Source: Pomphorhynchus laevis (Eukaryota; Acanthocephala; Palaeacanthocephala; Echinorhynchida; Pomphorhynchidae). From it: 64,000 nucleotides of DNA. How positions within the stretch are numbered: the first letter of the stretch is position 1; each line of letters begins with the position of its first letter. A program made the position numbers and the translations under genes. The notes beneath the pieces are model-generated. The model was not told the DNA's origin, ran no database searches, and saw only the letters and a program-made list of their open reading frames with translations. Positions 53,602 to 64,000 of this stretch are shown here, piece after piece. The stretch covers positions 62,001 through 126,000 of the forward strand of contig WNNJ02003009.1 in the NCBI GenBank assembly GCA_012934845.2. The letters are read 5' to 3'.

Positions 53602-55700
53602 ATGTATATAAATGAACAATTAGAAATATTAAAACAACTTTTAAGAGATAATAAGCTGAAAGATCTTTATGTAAATATAAGAAGTTATTCTAAAGATATC
53701 ATATGTTCAATAAATCAAAAATTAATTAACGACTATGATAGGCTAAGTTGTATAATAGACAGTTATCGTAATACAAAATACTATAATCGTACAATAAATG
53801 TTAATAATAACAATAGAAAATATACATTAACCATAAACTTCATTAATAAATGTATAGATAATAAATGTATAGATAACAATAAATGTATAGATAACATAAA
53901 TATAGCCGGACTTTTAAATAATTCTAAAAGTAAAGAAATAATAGGGTCAGATTTAAGTAAATATATTCCTAAAATAATGTATAAACTCATACCACCATTA
54001 GGACGAAAAATTTGTAATTTTAATAAAGAATTAAAATCAATATGCAACGATAATATTAGAAACATAACGGAAACAGAATGCAATTGTAAAAGTCTTAGTT
54101 TTGATAAAATAAATGAACATATATGTACCCATAATCTAGAATTAATTGAAAATTGTGAATTAAGAAAGCTGCTATCAAAAGGGTATAAATATAGATTGAA
54201 ATAACAACAATGACAAAAATAAAATTTACAATTCGTTATATAATAACTTAAATGATTACTTTAGTAAGCTGATTAATAGTGAAAGCTCGAATATATCTAA
54301 GATAAACATTTGCAAAGATTATATATTTGATAAAATTAAAAATAAAATGAAAATAACAAACAATTATAAAAGGAAAGAAATAATTAATAAAGATATGTAT
54401 ACATAACTTACTAAATTAAAGGATAACTATATAATAACAACTATTGATAAAGCTAGTTATAACCTTGTCTTCATATGCAAAAAGCTTTATTATAATACAC
54501 TAATGAAAGAGGTTAATTCTAATGATTTAAATGTAAATCCAACATATGAACGTAGTGAGTTGAGTTTTGAAACAATTATTACAAGTCACTGTTATATAAT
54601 GAATAAAAAGCGTATAAAGATTGAATCAGATAATAAAAATATGCCTATATTATATTGGAATCCAAAATTACATAAAATTCCAATAAAACCTAGATTCATA
54701 TGTAGTGCGTTTAAATGTACATTAAAACCACTTTCTGTCTATATGAATAAAATACTTAAAGCAATTAAAGCGCAATTTAAAAAATATTGCAAGGTAATCG
54801 AAATTAATACAGGTATAAAACACTATTTCAGTATAAATTCTACATCGAATTTTTAGAACAGACAAAAGGAATAAATTTTCAAAATATAAATACATACGAT
54901 TTTGGTACGTTTTATACAAATCTAGATTTAGTAGATATTAAAGAAGCGTTAGTAAAATTAATTAATCTTATATTCGGAAAAAGATATACATATATATGTT
55001 ATAATAATTATAACGTGTATCTAACAAAAATTTAACCATCAAGTAAATATAAATATATGGATAAAATTAAATTAATAGAATCCTTAAATATTTTAATAAA
55101 TCAAAATTATTTAAAAGTAGGGACATCTATATTTAGACAAGTAAAAGGTGTTCCAATGGGTGGTAATAGTAGCCCAATTATAGCTGACTTGTATTTGAGC
55201 TCTATAGAATATGAATTTGTTCATAACTATGTTAAAACTAAATCTAAACTATATAAACATATGAAATATATGTTTCGATACATTGATGATATATGTGTAT
55301 TTAATTCAAATAATTTTTATTCAATTAGTGAACAAATTTATCCAGAAAGCCTTATTCTTAACAAAACCAATATTAATGATAAAGAATGTGTGTATCTAGA
55401 TATGAACATTAAATTAACATTAACTAAAACTACTATTAATTTATATCGTAAAGATGACATATTTAAATTTACAAGAAACATATTTTTGCATGAGCATTCA
55501 TGCATACCATATAATATTAAATATAATACATTAAAATAATGAAATTTTAAGAATTGCAACAATATGTAATTATATTGGTTTTCTTCAAAATCATTTAAAT
55601 AATTTAATAGATACATATTTTAAACTAGGTTACTATAAAAATAACATCAAGCAGAAAATAGTAAAATATATAAATCAACACAATAATATAAAGAATAAAT
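53602..55700 (+). pseudogene. Penelope-like reverse transcriptase
   Basis: N-terminal region 53602-54204: charged and Asn-rich, with a KCIDN microrepeat, then CNCKSLSFDKINEHICTHNL and LRKLLSKGYKYRL, features of Penelope-like RTs ahead of the fingers. Core: IITTIDKASYNLVFICKKLY at about 54430, ILYWNPKLHKIPIKPRFICS at about 54650, TYDFGTFYTNLDLVDIKEAL at about 54890, KGVPMGGNSSPIIADLYLSS at about 55145 and FRYIDDICVFN (catalytic box YIDD) at about 55277. The coding end lies inside the right arm (KIVKYINQHNNIKNKFKLLS). A small number of interruptions break the frame. The closest relatives are Penelope-like and telomerase RTs. Confidence 0.8.
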
Positions 55701-56065
55701 TTAAACTCTTAAGTGGCCAAATTTTTATGGATGGATAATAAATAATATACTTTGTATTAGAATAAGATACTAGATAGTTTTATCAGAGGAAATACATCAT
55801 TAGCATGTATTTGGCCCCGCTGCTATGTTGGGTAGAGGAGTTAGGGGCCGAAACCTGATAGCATAGCAGTTCCTCATGATGACCTCTAATCTTTATTCTG
55901 ATACAACGTCTGCTATTTATTAGTCAATTCATAAAATTTACTTTTTAAATTTCAATTTTTTATTTTAACTTGATTTAAATTATAAAAAATCTTAAAACGA
56001 TTATTTAAGATAATAATTATTTAAGATGTATTAAGACTCAGTTATCTGATTTGATTTATAAAATT
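55530..56065 (+). repeat. Right terminal region of the Penelope-like element
   Basis: It holds the last codons of the RT, then non-coding sequence with the CTGCTATG/CATAGCAG hairpin (55820-55869) and the outer end CAGTTATCTGATTTGAT. Copies are at 52030-52570 (inverted) and 7600-8085 (solo, same strand). Confidence 0.75.
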
Positions 56066-57394
56066 TTCGCTTAATAGTTTAAATGAATTTTTAATAATAT
56101 TAATAGTATTTATTATTTAATATATATTTATTTCTCAATTATATGAAATAAAAAATTCAACAAATTTAGGACCCATTTTGCTAGCTTTTTTATTTTTTAA
56201 TTAGATTTCAAAATTTTTGTTGTTCTAACAAATTTAATTTTTAATTTCTTACAAATTTAATTTTTTATTCTATTCAAATTTTTTTATATAACATTTTGAT
56301 TAAAAATTATACTTTAAAATTATAAGTATTTAATTTTCATATTCAAATAGAACGTATGTGTATAATTATTATAAATCAACTTCTAGTACTTTGACATAAT
56401 AATGACTTAATAATTATGTTTTATATCAATATTTTGTAATCGTAATTGATTATATTGTAGAGCATTACAAGTATATTACAACTAGAAATTAGTTCTTTTA
56501 TTTAGAAATTTATATTTTGTCATTGGCTAATTTTTTAAAGCATATCGTATCTTTGACCCAGGAAATTAAAAGCCAAAAATACTTATTGTTTATTTAATGT
56601 GTGCTGATGTAAAGAATATATCTTATTTTGATTATACTTTAAAATAATTAGTTTTTTGATTAATTCCCATATTATATTCATTTTGAATGTATAATTAGCC
56701 TTCTAACGAAATCAAGTTCTAGTACTTTGACATTTTTGTGTTTTATTTGTCAAAGTGCACATTCTCGATTTGATATCAAGTATCTAGTTTGATTTAAGTT
56801 TACTGCTCGAGTTCCCAGCTGGCTAGACAAGCTTAATTGATCTTCTTTAACGATTTTTTGTTAAGTCCGGGCACTTAATTACGTTTAATAAATACTTACA
56901 TGATTGGGCACAGAAAAACACACAATGATTTATAAAAATAATACATAGAATTAAGATAATATGTATATAATTGATTTGAATTGTAAAACACGGAGCAGTT
57001 AACCGTTTTCACACCGGACACAAAAATAATGTTAAAATTTCATTACTTATTCATCTACCGAGTAATACATGTGTTTTTTCCTATTGCAAAACTTTATTCC
57101 ACGTATTTTAATTTCCAATTAACAATAATTGAAAACACTTTGTTTGGGTTAAAACAATTTTCTTGATATTACCAAATTAAAACAAGAAGAAAAGTTATAA
57201 AAGTTACAAGATAAAATACACAAAGAATATATGTATACAACTGACTATATTATTTTAGGTAATATAGTCAACTGACTATATTGGGTTTTGCAGTAAAACC
57301 CATTTTCAAATTTTTAAAATTCGACAAATTTTTAAATTTGTCAAATTTTATAAAGCAAATAAGGAATTATTAAAATATTAAAAACAAATAAGGA
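56066..57394. other. AT-rich intergenic sequence
   Basis: No gene seen. CTTCTAGTACTTTGACAT.A occurs at 56377 and 56710, so a decayed dispersed repeat may be present. GACTATAT / ATATAGTC direct and inverted bits are at 57240-57285. Confidence 0.4.
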
Positions 57395-58018
57395 ATTATT
57401 GGAGTTGGATCAAAGAATAGAGGAAATTAATTTTGATATTTCGCTAACTTCTGTTAGCATCTTCAGAAAATTACAATGTTTTTTAAAATGTGCATGCTTA
57501 TGTAAAATAAGTTCAAAATGATCGCCGTCATTTGCTTTGGGCAGGTGCTGCTATTGTTAGCGATAACCAGTTGCTTTCAAAATTAAAATTTATTCAACTC
57601 TGAAAACTGTTTTCTGATTGTTCATTGCTTCAATTTTAAATTTCTGGCAGCAGTTCCTGGTGAAAATTCAAAATTATTTTAAAATTATTAATGATTAAAT
57701 AATGTTAACATATTAATTGATATCATATTACTTGGTTAAAGATTAATATTATAAATTATTAAAATTAATACAATAATTTGACAGAATTGTTATATTGCAA
57801 AAAGATAAAAAAATTAAATATAAAATTAATCAAATTACACAAATTTATATGAATTATTAAAATTAATTTGAGTAATTATTATAAATATATATCACTAATT
57901 TAACACGACTTAAATTGTAATTCTAATTTCAATTGTAAATTTCTGAATATGCTAACAGAAGTTAGCGAAATATCAAAAATAATTACGTCTTTCCTTTGAT
58001 CCAGCTCCAATAATTATT
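57395..58018. mobile_element. MITE-like element with about 75-bp terminal inverted repeats
   Basis: The left end (ATTATTGGAGTTGGATCAAA ... TTGATATTTCGCTAACTTCT) is mirrored at about 57940-58018 with a few mismatches. There is no coding capacity. The TIRs contain an inner hairpin-like AACTTCTGTTAGC. A one-ended relative is at 45642-45690. The parent transposon type is not clear. Confidence 0.7.
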
Positions 58019-58299
58019 TATCAATAAATGGATTAGTATCAACTATTTAAAATCATTCGACAGTGCTACTTGTCTGCAGATATCTAGAAACTTGGAAAAA
58101 ATCAAAATAAAGAGGTCGAAATGTAAAATGGTCATTATATTTTTAAAAGTCTGCAAAGAAAATAATTTAATTCCACTATTTTTAAATTTTTAACATTTTA
58201 AAAATGTTACCCATTTTCAAAATGTTTTCCTTGTCTTCCTTATTATGTAAGTGCACTAAATTATTATTTTCGTGACTGATTCTCTTTATTGTGGTAGCT

Positions 58300-59856
58300 A
58301 TGCCGTCTCCAGTATTCTCATCGTTAAAAAGTTTATTCGATAGCATCATTTTAACGCTTCGAAAAAATGTAAGTTAATGCTTTATCATTTATAGTCGAAA
58401 TCCTTTTGCATTTTAAAGCAGCAACGTTGCTCACAGATTTTAAGTCTGTTGTCCACATCTTTCCAGCTAGAGCTATGTGATAGTTGTAAAATTTTAAAAA
58501 GCATTCGACACAAATTAAGCCGATTTCTTCGCCATTGTATCGAGAACTACGAGAATACAAGCATAGATATCAATCTGATGTATTATGCTTCAAAATTTGG
58601 TAGGCCAAAATTTCAGGTTTGTGATATAAAATAAGTGCTTATTTTATTATTATATAAATATATTTATATTTATAACATTATAAATAATAATGGTTGAAAG
58701 AATTTAGGTTCGATCTAAACGTGGAATAGAGTTCTAAACAAACTACAACGGTACAGTCTTCTGAATAGTACGGACGTACCATTAAAAATCACCGGTATCA
58801 CCGATTCATATGTTCGAATGAATACGATTGCTATATGTATAATATAAGATTTATTATATATTATATGCAATATATATTATATATTATATGCAATATATAT
58901 TATATATTATATGCAATATATTATATATTATATTATCTACAATATTATTACATACAATGCGTTAGCTGAGAAGTTGTATTACCCGATCAAAAAAAGAAAA
59001 AAGAAAAAAAAAGTTTACAAGTTAATATAGGGTAATCAGTAACTTGTCTGCATCGATATCATTTGAATCAGCAAGATCGAAGATATCCGTTGAAGTGTGA
59101 GTGTCGATTCTCCATCCATGCTAGGCACAGTCGCATGAAGTGCTTCATGAAGCTATAAACAGTTTTGCGGCAACCATTATATAAAATCAATGGTTGATTA
59201 ATGTATAGACAGAATTAATATAGATCTTTTCTATGGTTGCGTTGATGTGTTGAAACCGCCATTGATTTAAAGAAGAAAGATAAATTTATTGTTAAGCTTT
59301 TGTATAATGACCTTCTTCAGAACTAGTTTTTGTTTTTACTGAATAACTAGTTCTGAAGAAGATCATAAGGCCGAGATCGTAACAATAAATCTATCTTTCC
59401 TATTTCCATCAATGCTGATTACAAACACATTGACGCAAATAGAGAAAGGATCTACGAAGTGAGTATCCCTGCAATTTTCAGTTCATTAACAGAAAATATA
59501 TAAATATATTTATATTTATAACATTATAAAGAATATTATAAATTGATTGTTCACTCATTTTTAAATTATATTTAATTAGTGGAGAGAGTTAAATTATTAT
59601 TTTTATTAAAGGTCAAATTTTCGATAGCTAACTGCTATCATACTCAAGACAGAATTATGAAAAATGTACAACAATATCAAAGCATATATTTAGTTCACGA
59701 CGCAGCAAATCAAAGTATTCAAAATCCGCTACTACTGCGCAGTAGATAAAACAACTAGATGTGCTCTTTTTTGAAAAATATTTATATTCTGTTAAAAAAA
59801 CGGGATCCGGCGCTGTTATAGGCCATTCCTTCAACATAAATTTCTTGTGTTCTTAA
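58300..59856 (+). CDS. Complete small host gene with miniature introns, 172 aa
   Basis: Exons: 58300-58368 (ATG; MPSPVFSSLKSLFDSIILTL), 58395-58616 (SKSFCILKQQRCSQILSLLS, then SIRHKLSRFLRHCIENYENT), 59612-59741 (VKFSIANCYHTQDRIMKNVQ, YQSIYLVHDAANQSIQ) and 59759-59856 (VLFFEKYLYSVKKTGSGAVI, stop TAA). Introns are 26 nt (58369-58394), 995 nt (58617-59611, holding a foldback repeat) and 17 nt (59742-59758), all GT..AG and phase-consistent (0, 0, 1). Without the first intron the frame meets a TAA at once, so splicing is needed. It is basic and mainly helical. Not recognised. Confidence 0.55.
58620..59540. repeat. Insertion in a host intron: 34-bp direct repeats, AT satellite and foldback hairpin
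   Basis: Identical 34-bp sequences (TATATAAATATATTTATATT..., 58651-58684 and 59499-59532) bracket about 0.8 kb. Inside are an AT minisatellite (units of about 23-29 bp with ATATGCAATATAT, 58843-58945) and a long hairpin with imperfect arms of about 60 bp (59271-59330 and 59341-59400; core CTTCTTCAGAACTAGTT). The layout suggests a mobile foldback element or a recombination-made duplication inside an intron. Confidence 0.6.
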
Positions 59857-59879
59857 TCATATAATATCTTTCTAGAATA

Positions 59880-60720
59880 GTGTAATAATTACCGTGGAAA
59901 ACGGTATTTTAGAACAAAGAATACAGACAGCATGTTTTACGAATAAAAAATATTAATGCGTAATAATAAACCGGATATTGATCTTATAACTAATATTTTA
60001 TAATTATAATTAAATATTTTGTTATTAAATATTTATAAAAATATTATACGGTATTTTAGAACAAAGAATACAGACAGCATGTTTTATGAATAAAAAAATT
60101 AAAAATTAAAATGGTATTTTAGACATATGTTGTTTGTATTGAATATAGACAGCATGCTGATACAAGTATTAAATATTTATAAAAATATTATATTTTTATT
60201 CAATATTATATTTTTATATTATATTTTATTATATTTTATGGTATTATTCGAAATACCATTCAATCTTATAACTAATATACTAATATTACTTAATTAATTA
60301 TATTAATAAATTAATTCAAAATTATTTATTATTAATTACAAACGGGATATTGATAATTAATAATATAATAAACCGGATATTGATCTTGTATCCTATAAAA
60401 ATATATCTTATAACTAATATACTAATATTAATTAATTATATTAATAAATTAATTTATAATTATTTATTATTAATTACGAACGGGATATTGATAATTAACA
60501 ATATAATAATAAAAATCCGGATCTTGTAAATCTTAAAATTTATGTTTGTTAATAATAATTGATAAGTTTTGTTTTATACTAATATGTAAATAAATTAATA
60601 AATAAGTTAATTAATAAATTTATTTATAATGTATTAATAAATTAATAAGTATATTAATGCGTAATAATAAGCAGGATATTGATCTTATAACTAACATTTT
60701 ATAATTAAATGCTTTGTTTG
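59880..60720. repeat. AT-rich tandem and interspersed repeat block
   Basis: GGTATTTTAGAACAAAGAATACAGACAGCATGTTTTA occurs at 59911 and 60052, with a partial form at 60114. AATAAACCGGATATTGATCTT or close variants occur at 59966, 60368 and 60668. The units are arranged irregularly. No coding sequence. Confidence 0.65.
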
Positions 60721-61719
60721 TTAAATTTATTATTTATTTATTATTATTGTAATAATAATTAATAAGTTTTGTTTGTATTTTCATTGTATTTTTTATGTTT
60801 ATTTTTATTAACATTTTATTGTGATCTAAAGTATAATTTGTAAACTTTAACTTTAGCCAAAAAGAGTGTATCCAATTTTCATAAATTAATTTTAAATTAA
60901 TTTATAAAAAGTATTTTCAATATTTATAATTTAAATTACAATATTTAATATTTTTAGTAAAATAAATTAAATTTCTAAATACTCGTTATTGATAAGTAAA
61001 TACATCTGTAAATGAAAATTTTGTGTTATTTTCAGTTTTAAGTATTCACGTATTTTCTAATTTTACTGTCTGGTATTTTCTATATTGAATTGTCCACATG
61101 TATAATGCTTTATCAATCTAATTTTAAATTTAAGATTAAATCTACTTAATATGTTATAATATAATAATAAAGGGTGGTACCGCTTCATCATCGGGTGCCC
61201 TACGTCTTTCGACAACGCAACCTAGTGATTTTGAGGTGTTCTTACAGAGATTAAATATTGATAATACTTGCTCGAGAACCTTGTGATTTTGGCGTGTTAT
61301 TACAGAGATTAAATAGAGATTGTGATTTTGACGTGTTATTAAATAGAGATAATACATGCTCGAGGTTTGAATCCCGTACATAGAGTTTGCAGTGCACACG
61401 CTTCCACTACTCGGCAAAGAGGGCTTAATAATAAATAATATTATTTCAATAACGTTTAAAAATAAATTACCCCAGGTACTACAATAAAGTTTGAATTCTC
61501 TCAATACAGCTCAATAAAATCGGTTTAAAATGTATCATCTGCTGTTTTGACTTTATGTACATAAAACAAAATACGTTACGGCCACAAGACCAGGTTATGA
61601 TCTAGAATTTTTAAAATATGAATAGATCTTAGAAATTAGGATTTAAATACCGGTTTACGAATTAGAAATATAGCGATTAATGTTTAACCTAAATTTTTAT
61701 CGTCATTTATTATCTTTAG
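60721..61719. other. AT-rich sequence upstream of the large exon
   Basis: No confirmed exon. At 61210-61350 short direct repeats (TGATTTTG.GTGTT.TTACAGAGATTAAATA, two to three times) precede GCTCGAGGTTTGAATCCCGT, which resembles a Pol III B box, but no A box was found. The upstream exons of the gene at 61720 should lie here or further left. Confidence 0.4.
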
Positions 61720-64000
61720 GAGTTACATTCCATAACAATTTACAGTGCAATGTTGGATCTCTGCTTGATTTGTGTGCCAGATCAAAAGAATTTAAATACT
61801 TAGATTTACTATCTCTCTTGGATACAAATTGTCAAATTTCACAACAACGAAGAACTGATTACTATATGCAGCTAATAGATCGCAGTTCCACATTCAATTT
61901 TGATACAAATGTGCGATGGGTAATATTGTCCTTAAATCATTATCCTGAATCAATTATGCTCCAATGTAATAACTTACCTTGGTCGCAAGTATCATCTGTC
62001 TTTATTTCAAATATACCGCTTATTTTGTTCAAGTGCAGAACAACTTATTACTGTAAACATGACTTTACCGGACCAATTAGCTGCGAATTAATTAACTGGA
62101 TGCTGCAGATTTCTTCAAATATAAAAGATTTTGCTTCTGATATGTACAACTTTGTAATTAATCTGATTCGATGTGAAATTCCAAAAACCAAATACGTTCT
62201 TAGATGCATTTTTTATTTGTTAAGTACTGCTGATTCTACGATGACCGTTAACGATTCTGGTGATGATATACTTAAACTATGTGAGCAAATGAGATCTACG
62301 GACATTTTTGGATGGCAGAATGCAATAATAACATTTGCGATCGAGCAAATTGATTATATGAAATCAGCGAACACTGTGAAACTACTCGGTACCCTAATGA
62401 TATCACCCACCTCAGAATCATTGACTAATAATTTGCTGTGCAGATCAATACACCTGCTCCTTTACGCCTATTTACATTTTTCTATTAGTGAGGCGATTAA
62501 CTATACAGCGGCCATTCTAGCCGTGCACACAAACGAAAATGATTTATCTGGCTTTCTATTTAATTTACCCGTTCAGCTCCAGTACATAGTCTTATCATCG
62601 ATATCATTAATAACGTCAGCCGATATGTCGTCACCCACAATAATAAACGCATTTCTGAGCTGTCGCTTCATTCGTTCCAATAAGCTAATCCTGTTGTGTA
62701 TTGCCGTTGTGCATCAAAATGCAGAACTTTATAAGTCCATCACCGATTTCATCAATGATGATCTCATTTTAAATTCTGTTCCTTTCATATACAAAATTTT
62801 AATCACTTACTTTCATGAACAAGCCGATCGGTGGCAGAGTTCACTTGAGTATTGCGCCCGCTTGTCGAAATGCTCACTTCGATCACTTACAGTCCTGACA
62901 AGACAAAGTATTTGTGAACAAATCATTGGAGACGCTGATTTGGTTAGTTGCTTTCCTGAACGAGTATTGGCTATACTCCGCTTGGTGGCTCGTATATCCA
63001 ATGAGGGACAAAATAATGAAGGTACTGAAATTGCCAATCAACTAGATATTTTACTTCAACCAAGAATACCCGGAATTTTGCTTGTTCTGGAAAAGCTAGT
63101 GCTATCGGAACGATTGACTTGTGTAGCATTTTTGCTTAGCATTTTGTCAGATAAGCTGATACAGCGATGTACCACCCGTTTTATTCGTATACTGAAAACG
63201 TGCTGTGGATGTGACGATGATGCCAATATTGACGAGAAAAGTCGTCAGTTGTTGTGTTCAACATTATATGCATTTGCTAGTAAGATACAAATGTCACAAC
63301 TGTCCCCTTGCAGTTGTCTGTCACTTTTAAGCTGTTTGCATTACATAGATCCTGATGTGAGTGATGATATTTTCATCGGATGTCAATTGGAACCGGACAT
63401 TTTACCAGGATTTACAGGAGTAAAGAACATATCACATGTCATGAAGGCATTTGAATTTTCATCATCTGAATTGACTGTTCTCTATCTTTTAAAAATAACG
63501 TGGCGTATTATAGAATCATCTAATTACAACAGTCCAGAGAGTTCCATATTTTTGTCACAAATGCACTGTAATCAAATTGCGTCATTTATTAATTCAAACG
63601 TAGAGTTCTATATGAACAACAAGGATACAATGATTTTTGCTGGTAGAATATTAGGTTCGATCACCATTACTTCTAGTCATTGCTTAATGAGGTCGTTTAC
63701 CAAGCAAGAAGACATATTACTTGTGGGTAGCAATAGTAAATTTCATCAATTTTTTATTTGCAAGGAAACTGGTGATCTGCAGTTTACCAACGAATGGATT
63801 TCAAAATATCTTTGTATGTTATCAAGACTATTTTTTACCCTTAACAATCGAGATGCGGTTTGCTTCTGTATTCAAGAAGCGCACGTTCATCTAAGGCTTA
63901 CTAGCGTAGACTTGCCCGAACCTGTCAAAGATGTGTTGTCGATGTTTAGCGATTCAAAGCTTCGTATAAAATCAGCAGGAGGAAGAAAAATACCGGTGCT
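61720..64000 (+). CDS. Large host gene, one long internal exon, probable helical-repeat protein (partial)
   Basis: After a good acceptor (TTTATTATCTTTAG, AG at 61718-61719) one frame stays open for about 760 codons to the window edge, with no stop. It encodes Leu/Ile/Ser-rich helices throughout (LLDLCARSKEFKYLDLLSLL, IPLILFKCRTTYYCKHDF, LLILLCIAVVHQN-like stretches, LLVLEKLVLSERLTCVAFLL, WISKYLCMLSRLFF). Many Cys residues are present, but no zinc-finger spacing, signal peptide or enzymatic motif. The regular hydrophobic periodicity suggests a HEAT/ARM-like scaffold. Both ends are missing, so the protein exceeds 760 aa. Base composition is richer in GC than the flanks, as expected of exon. I do not recognise the family. 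Confidence 0.75.

Larger units (their letters stand above)
52030..56065 (+). mobile_element. Penelope-like element with N-terminal GIY-YIG (permuted, Naiad-like), inverted ends
   Basis: Roughly 4 kb. The right end (about 55530-56065) recurs inverted at the left (about 52030-52570). The inverted arm includes the last codons of the element's own coding region (KIVKYINQHNNIKNKF), so the left arm is a partial copy of the 3' end in reverse. Inside, in plus orientation: a nested LINE piece (52622-53172), a GIY-YIG domain (53173-53595), a linker and then the RT. Outer ends read AACTGAGTC / GACTCAGTT. Partial inverted or tandem copies at the 5' side are typical of Penelope-like elements. The coding region has a few interruptions, so it looks inactive. 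Confidence 0.8.

Noticed and set aside
53781-54083. 100-aa minus-strand hydrophobic ORF
   Set aside because: Complement of the AT-rich Penelope-like coding region.
55815-55930. A confirmed hammerhead ribozyme
   Set aside because: The CTGATGA and GAAA boxes are present in one arm but not in an order or spacing that gives the three-helix fold, so it is kept only as a finding to test.
61340-61400. B-box-like G-G-T-T-T-G-A-A-T-C-C, possible tRNA or tRNA-derived SINE
   Set aside because: No A box at the right distance, no acceptor stem, and no second copy with the same structure in the window.
62813-63037. 74-aa minus-strand ORF in the large exon
   Set aside because: Shadow of the long plus-strand coding frame.
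1-64000. Reassigned TAA codon as the explanation of the ORF1 stop
   Set aside because: Host exons at 45155, 49307 and 59856 and several LINE frames end cleanly at TAA, so TAA works as a stop here.

Overview
This is animal (metazoan) nuclear DNA, about two thirds AT-rich non-coding and repetitive sequence, carrying a dense nest of retroelements on the left (1-39.3 kb) and thinly spread, intron-split host exons on the right (40-64 kb). There are no operons, ribosome binding sites or bacterial genes. Several host exons join in frame across GT..AG introns of only about 17-57 nt. Introns this small are known from a few miniaturised animal parasites such as dicyemids. That makes such a lineage a reasonable guess, but nothing here proves it.

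Left region. The most recent element is a CR1/L2-like APE-type LINE, called LINE-A here. Two nearly identical full-length copies lie in opposite orientation (894-5524 plus, 10082-14933 minus), each flanked by a short target duplication and each inserted into ORF2 of a different, older LINE (LINE-B at 1-7290, LINE-D at 9240-17290). Truncated LINE-A copies lie at 18875-20485, 28345-28857 and 50938-51580, a tail scrap at 47911-47948, and an old relative at 25990-27060. LINE-A ORF1 has a PHD-like zinc finger. In both long copies it stops at the same in-frame TAA, beyond which a conserved C-terminal segment stays open until it overlaps ORF2. Around these lie a LINE-E remnant, a fossil Ty3/Gypsy gag-protease fragment (20490-22083), two copies of an I/Jockey-like LINE-G with zinc-knuckle ORF1, LINE-C, and an acidic ORF with a 91-residue internal duplication (30218-31174).

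Middle (35.5-39.3 kb). An unclassified reverse transcriptase family lies here. It has a cysteine-cluster N-terminus, an RT with TQGDP and YADD motifs and a C-terminal Cys/His plus nuclease-like domain. The minus-strand copy is followed by a plus-strand C-terminal fragment of a second copy. A small candidate secreted-peptide gene sits beside it at 35520-35701.

Right region. Host exon clusters are supported by open frames and splice signals at 41609-42085 (+), 45155-45496 (-), 48757-49307 (+, complete small gene), 50230-50400 (-), 58300-59856 (+, complete small gene with 26- and 17-nt introns) and 61720-64000 (+, one long exon of a large, probably helical-repeat protein running off the window). 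Between them lie tandem repeats, a long palindrome, foldback/MITE-like elements and a Penelope-like retroelement (52030-56065). Its GIY-YIG domain precedes the RT, the permuted Naiad-like order, and it is bracketed by inverted copies of its own 3' end. A solo copy of that end lies at 7600-8085.

The most interesting items are the unclassified RT family, the permuted Penelope-like element, the possible stop-codon read-through in LINE-A ORF1, and the host genes with miniature introns.
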